DNA of 64,000 nt from Casuarius casuarius. Its lineage: Eukaryota; Chordata; Aves; Casuariiformes; Casuariidae. Each line of letters starts with the position of its first letter. The first letter of the stretch is position 1. Location: positions 966,199 through 1,030,198 of the forward strand of contig PTFA01000111.1 of assembly GCA_003342895.1 (NCBI GenBank), read 5' to 3'. The notes beneath the pieces were generated by a model, which was given only the letters and a program-made list of their open reading frames with translations, did no database searches and was not told the DNA's origin. Positions 48,515 to 61,729 of the stretch are shown here, in pieces. The position numbers and the translations under genes are program-made.

Positions 48515-51500
48515 ACAAACTACCTAGCAAACTAATTTTTTCTACCACTCGACATCATTGGAGCACCGCAAATGATGTTGGTGAATACGGAAGTAAAGCA
48601 TGCAAATAGATGCTGTTTTATGTTCTTAAACAGATAGGAAGACATCATATCTGTATTTGCCAAGCCGAGAATTAATAAGGTTGTAAATGTTCTGGTTTTG
48701 TGGGCTGAGGGTTTTACAGAAGGAAAAATACTTATCCAAACGCGTACTCATGCTGACAGACTCACACCAGATGACTGATTTTTTAGTATAAAATAACAAA
48801 GATTTAGAAGAGAAGCATACTGAGAATTCACCAGTTTGTAACTGAGTGGTAATGCGTGATCTGCAATTCTTAACAAGGGACAGGATGGCAGAATTGATTC
48901 TAAAGTAGAGCAACTTTGTTCTATTAGGTTATGATGAGTTAGTGTAAACATTCTTATGTAAAAATGAATCATTTTCTAATCTAATCTATCTAATCTAATT
49001 TATGACCTCATCTAATTTATAACCTCAATTTAAGACAGAGACAGATTTATCAGTGTCATTGACTCTCTGTTTTCCATATTATCTTTACGAAGCTGAATGA
49101 TACAAAATGCCAAATGCTCTTTGAATCCTCTTATTTAACTGAGACAAAAATGTTAAGCACAGTGAAGTTTCTGCCTTGCTGACAATACACAGTATTTAAA
49201 GTTTTCACTATCATCATGCTGGAGTTAAAATTACAGCTATGTTAAGTAATCCAGAGTGCCATGTTATAGGAGGGAGAGCTTTCCCCCCCAAAATGCCTTG
49301 CTGTCAGACCTAATATATCTCAGTCAAAAGAACTGGTACATTTATGCCTTTGCTGATGGGAGCTGCTTTTATCATTGGGACTCACTCTACCTAACCAATG
49401 GTTTGTACAGCCTTTGGGGAATAGGTGCAAGATGCTGAGTTGTAATTGATGACTAGGTTGTGTCCTTGGGATTTGGATCAAATCAGATGTGTACTGTGAT
49501 GGAGATGTAGTTCAGCATGAAACCATCCATATGGAATAATTACTTGGCTTTGTCACTAACAGTGACCCAAAAATATTTTTAAGTCAAAGAAAACATTGTA
49601 CAGAAGAGAGAAGCTGAGCATGACAGTCTCTCAGAGGGAATATTTTAATAAAACCGGTTATGGAAAGAACTAAATACCAATAAATGCACTAATATGAACT
49701 CAAATGGCAAAAGTCTCTAAAAATCACACTAGGTGCTTTAATCTTTATTTCATTATCAAGGGATTATCCTTATAATTTCAGTCTCACGCCCAAAACTAAA
49801 CAGGGTAAATGAATTTAATAGGTAAACTTTTATTATTAACTCTAGCCACATGTGTTTTTTACCATTTTCACAATAAACTGTTAAGAGATATTCAAGCCGT
49901 ATTTCTTTTCTCTTTATTCAGTTTCACTATTCCTTGCAATCAGTTGTTTCACTTGTCATTGAATTTTGTTGTGCTCCCTATGCTCACTTTACAAGTGATT
50001 ACCATACAATAGATGTAGTCTCAATTTCCATTTCTCAAATGCATTATTGAGAGATTTTTCATTATTTCTTGTTTTACCAAAGTTACACACAATGAAGAGC
50101 AAAAGGGGAGGAAACATCAGCTAGGGCTCTCAAATAATTTTCAGAAAGGAGACAGTTAAGGAATAGGTATACCAGAAAAACAACTACGGAGGTGTAATGA
50201 ATCAGGTGAAGGGAGAGAGACTGCTTCTCTGTCATGGATTCATCATTCCCTGAGTTCCTTCAATAGGCTGCATTTGTCCTGCAGGGTGCTACTTGAGGAT
50301 CCCATGAAGTCTGTGGTGGTACATTAGTGGTTTCTTTAATTTAGTTCCCCCCCGTTTTTTTTTTTAATCTGACCTACACTTGCTAGGTTGTCTGTTGTCA
50401 TCATCACATACTTGTCCCACACCCCATTGTATAAATATGCTCTGCAAGTATTGGGGATATTGCAAGACGTGGGGAGAAGGAAAATTTTTCAGATGTTGGA
50501 AGCATCAGTTCTCTAAATGCATATAGTGGCTTATAAAATGCCTAATCAAGACAGGTAGCTAGCTGAAGACCATTGAAATACCTCCATATACCTTATCCAA
50601 ATACTTGTCTATATTCATTGTTTTCTCTTGTGATCATTTTCCTGCTTTGTTTCAACAGAAATAAGAATACAGTCACCATTACTTCATAAAACAAGATGGT
50701 AAAACAGTTCTTTCTGCATTATAAATGGGCCTACTTCAAAGCATCTGTTCCTTCCTGATGTACTTAGTGAATGATCTTCTTATGGCTGCTGTTTTACCAG
50801 AAGTAACCTTTTGTGCTGTTTTGTCACTTTTCCGTTTCTAAGCATTAGTTGGTGTTGTATGCACTTACAAAGTTACCTTCCAATTTCTCCTTTTTAGGGG
50901 GAGGTTTATTACAGCTTTCTTTGAGAATATGCAGATGTGAACCAAAATTGACTGTTTTTCTTGTTCCTTTCTTTTTTTCCTACTGAAAGTGTTGTATTGG
51001 TTTTGGTCTTCTCTTGCATTTTCAGATTTCAGCATGTTCTTCTAGAGCACCATGTTTTTAAAAAGCTTTTTATTTCTTAAATTTTGTTCTAATTATTTGA
51101 AATGTACTTTCCTAAAGTCTTATTTGCCCTAAGCCACTTTTTTGTGAAGCCAGTCTTCTCTGAGAAGAATTTGAACACTAGTTACTTACACATGCTTGTT
51201 TTTTCTCCCAGATAAATATTTATTTTTTTATTCTTTAAATTCTTTAATTTTCTTTTAATTTCTGTTCACAATTTTTTCTTCCCTGTAGACAAGTACATTT
51301 GAATTATTTTCATGGATACTTGCTGATCTCTTTTCTATGTAAAGACCCACAAAATACGACTTTTCAATATACTCAGAAAATTTGATTTCTCTCTCTAAAA
51401 CATNGTGACTTGGGATATGCAGAAAGAGTTTTTCTACTTTCACTGCTATGAATATTCTCAACAGGTTGGAACTCTACAGGACAGGGTTTCTAATCAATGC

Positions 51501-52540
51501 ATCACACAGAAAGATTTCTCAGGGACCTTATGTTGGGACTGAGGAGACCTCAGGGCAGTTCTTACAGAGATCACATTAAATATTTGCAGATAGTCTGCTA
51601 TGTTTGTACCTTGATTGCCCATTTGGAAAATGAGGATCATATTTGTTTTCTCTGATTAGGTTTAGAAACGTGTGGGCAGGAAATACCTCTGGGTGGTAAA
51701 AGGCTCAAGTTACTTCCCCCACACTTAAAACCTGAAAGACCACATCCTTACTTCCATTTATGTGCACTGTCTTTTTTAGGGTCTTATTCCCCTCTGAGAC
51801 CCATATGCTGGCTGCAATTTTCCTATCATTGCTATTAGTTTGTGACCTCTAAGCAAAACTCTGGCAGGTCCAAATGACAATAGATTTGGGAGCCGTTGTA
51901 CCATGAAGATTTTTAAGTATTCAGTAAAGAAGTTTAAAACTGGGGCATCTAAAATATGATCTGACTCACTTACAGACAGAAGGGAGAAGCCTTGCTATCG
52001 AAGTTTACATTTAATTCTTTATTCTCAGTGTTCATAAAGTAGGTCCAGAAATGAGATAACAGATAACATTTCTTCNGAGAGATAGAAGACATATTGTAAG
52101 AAATAAGAACTATGCCAGAAGAGGGTCCTAGGGCATTCAAATATTGAAAGATGAGAAAAGCTTTGTGGATGGATAAGGTACATAAGCTGCCAGTGTAACG
52201 TATTAAAATTTGTAAGTGATCAGATAAATTGCTGATGAATGAAAGAAAAGCTGTTATTAATATGTGCTGCGTAGTTAACATGTTTCTATCAGAAAGCTTA
52301 CCAAAAGCATGAATGAAAACAGAGCATATAATAAAGTTTAGTAACCAGAAATGGATTTTGGAGGAAAGTATGCTGTTTAGAGATGCAAGTTAATTATTTC
52401 AGATGTNTTTGAGAGTCCTTTAATTTTCTTTACTTTCTCTCAGCTAACAAAGAAATTACTCCTGAGGAGAATATGAAGTGTTTGCTCTGGCAGGTCTGCC
52501 AGATGGCTGTGACCTAATTGGCATAGGCTTGTACATCATT
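48515..52540. other. Intron, no gene seen
   Basis: AT-rich non-coding DNA. A short imperfect TCTAA/TCTAATTTATGACC tandem stretch is at about 48975-49027. Confidence 0.5.
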
Positions 52541-52921
52541 CTAAAATGAATACTTAGCATGATCTATAAACACCCTCCTGAGACTGGATCTAGTGGGCAT
52601 ACGTGCTTGTACACCGGGACCAGGCACTTTGGGAGCTCCAGCTGCATTTTTTTTGCACGGCGCTTGTTTTGTACTGCTTTCAGCAGGCTGAGACAGTGTA
52701 GGCCTAAGACCTTTCCCCATGCTGACACTGTTAACTTNCTTGTGGCTGCTAAACAAACTGTACAGAGAGCAACCAGCTACTTTTGAGTTCTTCAGAGGCA
52801 CTGTACACTTATTGCATGAAGCACACTTATGTTGTGTAGGACTAGAAAATGCTATTTTTTTACTTAAAATACCCAAGAAGTTTTTATCAGTAGAAAAAGT
52901 CACATTTTTCCCTGGTCCCAA
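52541..52921 (-). other. 126-codon open frame of doubtful status
   Basis: A basic, Ser/Lys/Cys-containing translation with CASCNKC near the middle and no domain that I recognise; one codon holds an N. The segment is somewhat richer in GC than its flanks and is also open for 75-86 codons on the other strand, which argues against real coding constraint. It could be a fragment of a retrocopy or an old repeat. Confidence 0.15.
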
Positions 52922-55900
52922 TTTTCTTAATACAGCATTTGGTCATGTATTTCCTAACTTGCTTTCTCTGATCAGTTAGCTGTAACCTCGGTTGTAACCT
53001 TGATTTCCTTTCAAAGTGGAGATGGTGCCATGGTGGATGNGCTCCCTTTCCATTGACAGATGTTATCCTTTCTTCCCCACAACCAAGACTGATTTAAAAA
53101 GCTCAGACATACAATTAGGCTATTCCAGTACAAGAGATAACTACACAAGATGACTAAACATACGTAAACATAAATGTAAAAAGCATTAATGAAGGATGTT
53201 TAAGCTAATGCATNGTACCTTATGTTTATTGAGAGTTTAAGGTACACATCTTAAGAANAGCTACAGCTTATCTAATGTATTATAATGGTAAGGATTCACA
53301 CCTTGATAATTTGAACATATGTCAGCTCTACTAATCAAGATGATATAAGTATATGCAATTGATAATGTTATCCTAGTCATTATATCTGAAGGTAATGTGA
53401 ACTTCAGCTGAAATGGAATAAAATACCAAGGACCACCAACTTTTATGTCTACCAGCATAAAATAAGGCTGATTCTCCCCCCTGCCCCCACATGACATATT
53501 GTAGAAAATCAAGTGCGTGAAGAAAGTTTTCTGTTTTCTTATCAGTAGTATTTGGTCATTTGGACAGCCTGGGAGGATTGTAACTCTGACCTGTTATGTT
53601 TTTTGTGAGAATTCGAGACCAGAATTTCTTAGCGTTTTTCCTTAGTAACACAAAGTGTGACACACTCCTGCAGAGTTGATACCACTCACATATAGTCTAA
53701 GATAGTTCCTGAAGTTTATGAAGAAATAGTTTTAAGAGTCTTATCTACTGTTTTCCAAAAACGTGATGGCTTGCCTATAACCCAGAAAGTTTATCCTCGT
53801 AAATTTTTCGTGAACAACAAAAAAGCACTAACAAATTTGATTTGTAATTTCTTTGTTTGCCTTATAATTTCTCTACAATTACTTTTGTATTTGATTGGCA
53901 TTTCCTGCCAAATTACCTTTGTACTCAAATATAGTTCACTCAACTGTGCAACTGCGTAGCATAGATAGAATCAGGTAAGAGGCCTAAGGCCAAGCTCCAC
54001 ATTTTAGTTCAAAAGTCACACTTAATAGGTAAGGTCATTGGTTACAGAAATAAGTAAAGAAAAATAAAGTGTTCTTTTGTTTTCTGAACAAGGCTGGCTG
54101 TCCCATAGGTTGGAGGAAATAANTTTAAAGAAGCTGGTGGATCTCTCAATTCTCCCCCAGAATGGAAAACTTTTACTGAGTTTATCCCTGAGTCTGCCAT
54201 TACAATTTTTGAGGGGAGTTGTGTGCTCTGTTAGATGTAATTTAAGCACTTTATCTCTTTCCTTAAGTTCTGTAGATGGTAGGTTGGATCTTGCCCAGCC
54301 CCTTGATGGGACACCCCATAAAGCAACACCTGACAGCAGCCAAATCATTCAGCGTGCCCAAGTTCAGGATTTAGGACTACCATGGAGAAAGCTGGCTGCC
54401 ACTGGAGAGCAATCCAGAACTCCAGCAAAGTGGGGAACTGCTGAGTGTTAGCAAATTAGAAATTTAAGTACAAAAGTGTATCCTGTCCCTTTCTGACTCA
54501 AGATAGCATGGAAGATTTCTTACATTCTGGACATGATAATGCATTTCTCAGGTCCTCCTCACTGAGCAGGACTGACTCGATAGCAAGGTTGTTGGAGGAG
54601 GAAGGAGCAGCCACCTCTAAAACAGTCAGTAATTAGCACCCTGGCTGGGAAGGTCTGGCCTGGATTCCTATCAGGCTATAAAGTATGCAGAGTGCATCAT
54701 GTTTCCCCTCTCAAAAGGCTGGGTCAAGGTGAAGTCAGTCTAAGCTTGTAAAGAAAACCTGTATTTTTCTAGAAATAACAGTACAGATATCAAAGGATAA
54801 ATGGTTCAAAAAGCTTGTAATGGGATACAGACTCTCTTTCCTATATTTCTATTATATTATCTTTCTATTATTTCTATCTTTCCTACTATTTCTATATATT
54901 CCTTCTTATATTTTTGATAGCACAGCCTCTTAACTATTTTGGCTGTGCTCCCTTTAGTCTATCTTCTGCTCTTTCTCCAGACAATGTACTTTTCTAATAT
55001 ACATCTCTAAGGACTTTGGCCCATGCTTTTCTTACGTCAGCCTTTATCTTTTTATTTTTTTCTTTCAGAGTTTTATAGACAGGTCCAAATAGTCATATTT
55101 GGTCACTCTACTTCCATTTTTTAGTGTAGGCCATAAACAGTCCTTTGTGTAGACTGAAATGCATTCTCGTTTTCTAAAAAGGTTCTAATATACAATATGA
55201 TTATTTGGGGATGTCTTTTTAGGATTTCACATTCAGAGAGTCTAGTTTCGGAGCCTNCCAAAGGCCACATGAAAAACCATCATTGACTTGTAGAGAATTT
55301 GCATCATACTTTTAAAAGATTAAAAATACTGCAATAAGTGGAAATGAAATCTACACAGTGTTTTGTATTAGGTTAAATGTGTTCATTTCAAGACCAATTA
55401 AAATGTTAAAGTGCTCTTAATTTAAGCTTAAATTCTAATTCTCATTTCTAATATATCTGAAGTACATGTATATATTGAGGTATCTATTACTTCAACCCCA
55501 ATTTCATTATATCTACTCCATTCTTTAATAATCTGAGTTCAAATATTTTAGTTGAAGGTGGCACCTGATCTCTTTTAAGAGCTGATGAGAGAACTCTATC
55601 ATAGGGAAGATCAAAATTTCATTTGAATCATGAAATTTGAGTAGTTCAGGAAATCTTTTCTTATTTTAATTTGAATATATTAATTTTGCAGTTATTAATC
55701 ATGATTCATTGTGTGGGTAATTAGAAACTTCTCATGTTCCACTGCAGTCTTAAGCGTCTTTTCAAATTTGTCTCTTCATTTTTGCATTCTCATTCTTTTC
55801 CAGTCGTGATATTAACCCAGGATGTACTCCTATCTGTTTCTTTTTTTTTTTCATTGAGACATTATACTAATTTTATTACAGTGGTTTCATTAGTTCCCTG

Positions 55901-57109
55901 AGATTGAAAATGTTTTCTTTTTGCCACATGTTTGCTATCTTGTGGTTCTCTTTATCCCTAGAACATAAGCTTCCTTTCCAGTATGTCTCACAGATGCATC
56001 TGAAAATAATAGTACAACGCTTATTATACACAGTTGCCACCTGCCTATCTCTTCCTTTTTTTTTTTTTTCTTTTTTTTTTTCTGTTTCCAGCTATGCAGG
56101 TGGATGTTCCTTGTAAAGAAACTGACTCACCAAGGTTTGTTCATTGTCTCCATCACTGGTAATTGCCTGCTCACCCATTTCACAGTTACAGCACTGCATT
56201 CAGTGGAGGTTTCTGTATCAGTCTGTATGCTTGAGATTTCACTGGACTGCTAAAGAAACACAAACTTATGCCCAGACAATACTGTTAACTTCCTTAATTA
56301 ACATTAATTAGCTTAGTAATTCTTGGTTTATTTCTTTTACATCTGTTTTTTAAGCACAGGCATATAAGTAACTTAATCTGGAAATAAAATGTAAGTGTGC
56401 TTCTTCTGATACAAGTGTCTTCACTGTGAGAAACTCCACTTTTGCTGATCATGCTCAGGCCACTGACAGGCATTGATGAATCTTTGATCTGACCCAGAAC
56501 AGTCATACTTACATTCTTTTGCTGTACCCATCCTATAAAAAAATTGAATATTTCTGGTTTGAGAACTGTCAGCATAGCCCATTCATTAGCAACAAATAGA
56601 TTTAAACCTTTCACATTGGGAGGGTAACTGCTTCAAAGCCTCCAAAGTGGCATCATGAACTCTTCACTTTGACATGTTTGAGCATAAATAAAATTTCTCT
56701 TTTTACCCCTCTGGACTCCCAGTCATTAGCTGCTTGAACAACTACAGAAAATATAATGCTGGTACTGGTCTTTTTTTTTTGATGATGTTATGTCTAAACT
56801 TAGCTTCACTATAAGCAGAGCAAAGCCCAATTAGGAAGTCCTTGTTTTAAGCATACACGTTATCAATAATTTAGTAGCCATGCAGCATGTAGCATTAGTA
56901 GCCATGTAACACAACAGGCTAATGTTTCAATTTGATATACTTGGAAGCTGTTGGATTTTTTTTTTTTGTTATTATTACCCATTTTCTTTCTTCTAGTGAT
57001 TATTTTAGTATTTTAGTATTTTGAAATACTACAGATAATTGTTACCGTAGATATTTTCAGTCTACAGATTTTCTTTTTAGGACACTTTGATACAAGTCCC
57101 GTTTCAAAA
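52922..57109. other. Intron, no gene seen
   Basis: AT-rich non-coding DNA. A segment at about 54070-54450 is open on both strands (124 and 108 codons) but has no recognised similarity. A pyrimidine-rich low-complexity run lies at 54841-54910. Confidence 0.45.
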
Positions 57110-57910
57110 AATGGTGTAGAACTGGACAATGCAGAAAAGAGCTATTTAAGGACCAGAGACGATGTCTTGCAGCAAAAGATTTAAAGGGCTCAATCTGTTT
57201 AGCTTATGAAAAAGAAGATTTCAAGTGACTTGATTATGGTGTTTAAGTATCTTCACAGGGAGAAAATAACAAGTACTAAAAGACATTTTACTCTAGAGTA
57301 TGAGAAAAGGCACAAGAACAAATGGGTGAGATTTTGAAGTCTGACCAATTCAAATGGGAAAACAGTCCTAAGTGTGATCCCTTCCCTTCCCTTCCCTTCC
57401 CTTCCCTTCCCTTCCCTTCCCTTCCCTTCCCTTCCCTTCCCTTCCCTTCCCTTNNNNNNNNNNNNNNNNNNNNNNNNNNNNNNNNNNNNNNNNNNNNNNN
57501 NNNNNNNNNNNNNNNNNNNNNNNNNNNNNNNNNNNNNNNNNNNNNNNNNNNNNNNNNNNNNNNNNNNNNNNNNNNNNNNNNNNNNNNNNNNNNNNNNNNN
57601 NNNNNNNNNNNNNNNNNNNNNNNNNNNNNNNNNNNNNNNNNNNNNNNNNNNNNNNNNNNNNNNNNNNNNNNNNNNNNNNNNNNNNNNNNNNNNNNNNNNN
57701 NNNNNNNNNNNNNCCTTCCCTTCCCTTCCCTTCCCTTCCCTTCCCTTCCCTTCCCTTCCCTTATCAGTAAGCGCTGTGCAATATTGGAACAAAATCCTAA
57801 GGAAAGTGAAAATTTATTCTTCATATCAAGAATATATTCATCTAGGGTGTGTGTTAGAAAAATACAAGTTGGGCTCACAAGGTTTCATCTGAGTATAAAG
57901 TAATAGTAAA
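57110..57910 (+). mobile_element. Ancient CR1/L3-type LINE 3' fragment, interrupted
   Basis: The left part (57110-57378) follows the old amniote CR1 3' region: GGGCTCAATCTGTTTAGCTT, a GTGACTTGATTATGGTGTTT block, AAGTATCTTCACAGGGAGAA, and CAAGAACAAATGGGTGAGAT. The right part (57763-57910) resumes it: CAATATTGGAACAAA, CCTAAGGAAAGTG, ATACAAGTTGGGCTCA. A (CCCTT)n array with an assembly gap splits the two. The copy is strongly diverged and sense-oriented. The assignment rests on recall of the consensus. Confidence 0.7.
57379..57762 (+). repeat. (CCCTT)n satellite-like array with a 260-base assembly gap
   Basis: Perfect CCCTT units flank a run of N at 57454-57713. On the other strand the unit is AAGGG. 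The true length is unknown, as the gap is probably an estimate. Translations over this array are artefacts. Confidence 0.97.
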
Positions 57911-60900
57911 GAATACACAGAATTGTAGTTGATCATTTGTATAATTCTTACTGTCCTTTAAGACTATGAATATACTGAGTTAGATATTTCCTTAACTTGA
58001 AAGAACACATTTTTAGTATCTTTGTTTTCCATGATTCAGAAAATGCTTGTTAGATGCCTTTCCCACTACCAGTCTTGCTAGACAGTCTGTTCTTCCTGCC
58101 AGAGTGTTTTCAGTAGGGCCTGGGGGCCACATGTCCGGCTGCATGGAGGGACTTATGCACACTCAAAGGGAGTGTAAAAAGAGACCTCTCCTTGCAAGAA
58201 TGGTATGTTGTTGCTTCTGTGTCCATTCAGCTACATTTCTTGGAAATACATGCAAAATATTTTTTTTACTGAAAGGTCAAAAGCAGCATACTTGGGATTA
58301 ATTGAGATTAATAATGCCAGAGGAGAACAAAAAACAGTGTAGGACGGAGTGTGGTTTTATTCTGTGCCAAGACTCTATTCTTTCTAAAAGTATCATAAAT
58401 AAATCCTGCATCTAGTAAATCCTTTTTATGAAATGCAGATTTCATTGTGTTCATTCATTATTAGCACTTATACAGATTCCCTTGGTATTTTGTCAGTGGT
58501 GTGGATTTACCTAAGCCACAGACAGGAATCATTCCACCTGTTCTTCAGCAGTTAAATAATGGTCGTCTAAAAAGGAAGAAATAGCTTCTGATTTGTATTT
58601 TATTTTCAGCTTTGACAACAAGGGGCAAAGCTGATTTGTTATGTCTCCTGCATTTATAGTATGAACTGTGTTGTAGCCTTTAGGCTTACATGCAGTTTAA
58701 AAGCAAATATTCTCAGACTTTTAACACTTATAGATTTTTTTCAGGGATGGATTCAGGAGGGCAGAAGAGAAGCAGGTTCCCTTTAACTCTGTGACATTCG
58801 AGGCACTTAGGCAGAATGTGGCAGGCAGGCCACTTACCTCCTCTGCTGAGGGAACATGAACCCACATGTTCCTCTCAAGAGAATGGAAAGTGCTTCAATC
58901 CCCACACAATAGGGTATTCTAGAGTGGATTTTCTTAGCCATTTCCATTTAGAGGGCATCAGATCGTTGAACATTTGTTGATCTAGGCAGCATCATAGAAA
59001 AGGTTGTTAAGGTGCTGTTGAAGGGGGGAGGCATCTGGTTTCTGATTCCCGCTTCAGGGAATACTTCACAATTATTAGTTCTGAGCGTGGGAAAAAGAAC
59101 TACCTCAACAAGAAACTTTGAAGTTTAAAGGAAATAGAGTCTGATACTTCAGTATAAGCATATCAGTTATAAAAGCAGCTAAAATCAATTTCTCTTCCTT
59201 TTAAACCTCCTTTGACGCTGTCACTTTCTTCCTCAAATCCTCTACTTTTTCTGTCTTGACACTTCTGTTAAGATTGATTCTCTTTCTTGACATCTTTGTT
59301 GGAACACAAGTAAACTTCACTGCACCCAGTTCTCTTCAAATTTCTTATTAAATCCTATTTCCTTTTCTTTCTACTAAAGAGATGAGACTTTCTTCCCTGA
59401 CAATTTTCCATGCACAAGTTTTACGCTTTACTCCATCCTAGCACAAATATTTGACATATTTTCACCATTCCATTGTGTGGACAGTACTATGTCTTTGATG
59501 CCAACAGCTTTTGTGGGGGTCACCAAAGCTAAGCTATGCGAGCAAAACACTANTATGGGGTATAACAAGAAAAAAGAAAGAAAAAAAATCACAAAGGAGG
59601 TTTTCATAATGTAAGTTAGAACCACTTTTTTATTTGGTCCCTTGGAATCAGCATATCTGAATTGGATACAGATTCAATACATTCAATACAATTTACAGAT
59701 TCAATACATAAGGACAGAAAGCTGTGCCTTCCCCCGGCCCCTGCCTACCTTCTCCAGTGTTTAGCATTATGGGAACTCTCACGTAGTATTAGTAAATAAT
59801 CAGTAGAATGCAACAGAATTACAATTTGTTTGTTAGAAATTGGTACCTTTAGTCTCCTATTCAATCCCTCCACCTCCCTGCCTTTTACAATACTCCCAGA
59901 TCTTTCCATGTGCCCTGTGACAGTTTAAAGTTGTANAAGAGCATTGTTTTGAGTAGTCCCGAGGTAAACACTAGGTGGTTAATGTGCTGTTGTGGTTTGG
60001 GCTGCTGATGGTTGCAGCTGGGAAGGTACAATGTCTGAGTTAATCCTGCCTTCCCTCCGAGATAGCATTAGATCGGATCTCTGCTGTTGATTTTCTTTTT
60101 TTTTTTTTTTTTGGCGGGGGGACTTGTAGCAACCTGAGACATTGAAACTGAAGCTGAAGTAAATTAGCAGTGTAATTATTTGTATGGATGGACAGATGTA
60201 ATTCCCTGAGTGTCATAGCCATATGAAATGGGGCTAAAAATGTAATTGTGAAAGNAATCTTAGTCTTTCTCAGAAACCCTAAAAAAATGTAGAATAGCTA
60301 TGCATACAATAGTCACAAAAATGAGTACCCAGGTAACATGGGAAGTTTCAATCCAATTTTTGTAATTAATAGGCCTGATGGCAGAGTTATTATTTGTAAA
60401 GAATAACATATGTACAGTAGATGAAAATACTGTCAGGAAATTGTCAATATGCACAGGGAGTATAGGGTATTATTGGTTAGCACTGATAACTAACTAACAG
60501 CAGCAAAATTCCCATGGTTCAAATTTATTGTTTGACTCTGAAGTAAGAACAGCAGTATCATATGAATAACAACATTAAATATAGAATAGAGCCAAAAGAA
60601 CTCTTGCTTTCTCTTCTAGAACTTTAATTAAAGTAGCAGAGTAAAAATCCTTGCATAGAAAAGAGATTTAATATTGTAATTAGAGTAAGAAAATAATTCA
60701 TGACTTTCTGTATAAGAAATCAAGTTTAATATAAGGATAAATCCTTGCTAGATTTTGTGCTGAAAATGTGTTTATCATTCTAGTAGCTATTAGGCACAAG
60801 AAAGGGAGGGCATCCCTAGTGTTTTCTTCTTCTTACATTCTTCTTGAATAAATTGAACAGAGCAATAATCCTAATGCTCTAACCTTATGTATCCTAGTTG

Positions 60901-61566
60901 CCAGACATTTTTCATTTTAGCTATGCAGCATTTTGAGAGATCTAGTTGTAACAAGTACCCAATGTTACAAATAACAACAACAACAATAACAATAATTTGT
61001 AATAGAAAAACTAAAGAAGACTTTGCAATCTGCACAAAAAAAAAAAAAAAAAGACTTTTCCACTTTTCCACAGTAAATGTCTTTGAAAGATGACATTTAG
61101 GCAGTACAGTCTCAGAGTAGACAGCAAATAAGATGTGGGGATACCAGCCTCCTTCAGAGTTTATCGGGGTGAGAACGTTGTACAGATGTTCAACTCAAAT
61201 ATTTCAGGTTTTTTAGCAGAAATGAATGATGGTCAAAGTTGGATGAAGCAGGGCACTGTGAGTGTGTAAGAGGATATATTGATGATGTGTCCATTCATGC
61301 CTATGTAACAACCTTCACTATTGTTTAATTCTAGCTCTCTTGCTGGATGTAGAATTTGGCTTTTTGTTGTAACCCGGGAATATCTAGGAGTGTTTCTTTC
61401 TTTATAATATCATGGTTTCTATCACAAAGTCTGAGATTTCCTCAGGCTTGTCAACACAGCAGATGACAAACATGCAGGACCCCACATAACACCACCATGT
61501 ACAGTCCTCAATAATTATGTGGTCTTATATGGCTGTAACCATCATAACAGATTGTGTGGTAGCTCC
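57911..61566. other. Intron, no gene seen
   Basis: AT-rich non-coding DNA. Short repeats only: CAGATTCAATACAT-type copies at 59665-59710, a T run near 60090-60112, and a CAA-rich stretch near 60968-60992. Confidence 0.5.
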
Positions 61567-61729
61567 ACGGCTGGATGTGTAGTTGAAGTCTGCGGCCGGG
61601 GGGCAGGCTTTCCCGGCGCGAGCCTTTCGGCACACAAGGCTTTACAGATTACTTTCCCAGGCATGGCTCGGTGCTGTGATACCAGCGTGTGAGATTATAA
61701 TTACGGCGAGGGACTAGAGGCCAGGACGA
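61567..61729. other. Small CpG-dense patch
   Basis: About twelve CpGs in some 160 bases, including GCGGCCGGGGGG and CCCGGCGCGAGCC, in otherwise CpG-poor DNA. No protein or RNA gene recognised. It may be a small regulatory island or part of an unrecognised insertion. Confidence 0.4.

Noticed and set aside
54022..54451. Frames of 124 and 108 codons on opposite strands
   Set aside because: Open on both strands without recognised similarity; one includes an N and Ser/Leu-rich low-complexity sequence.
57253..57903. Frames of 172-196 codons across the (CCCTT)n array
   Set aside because: They consist of repeat translation plus an N gap and do not encode a real protein.
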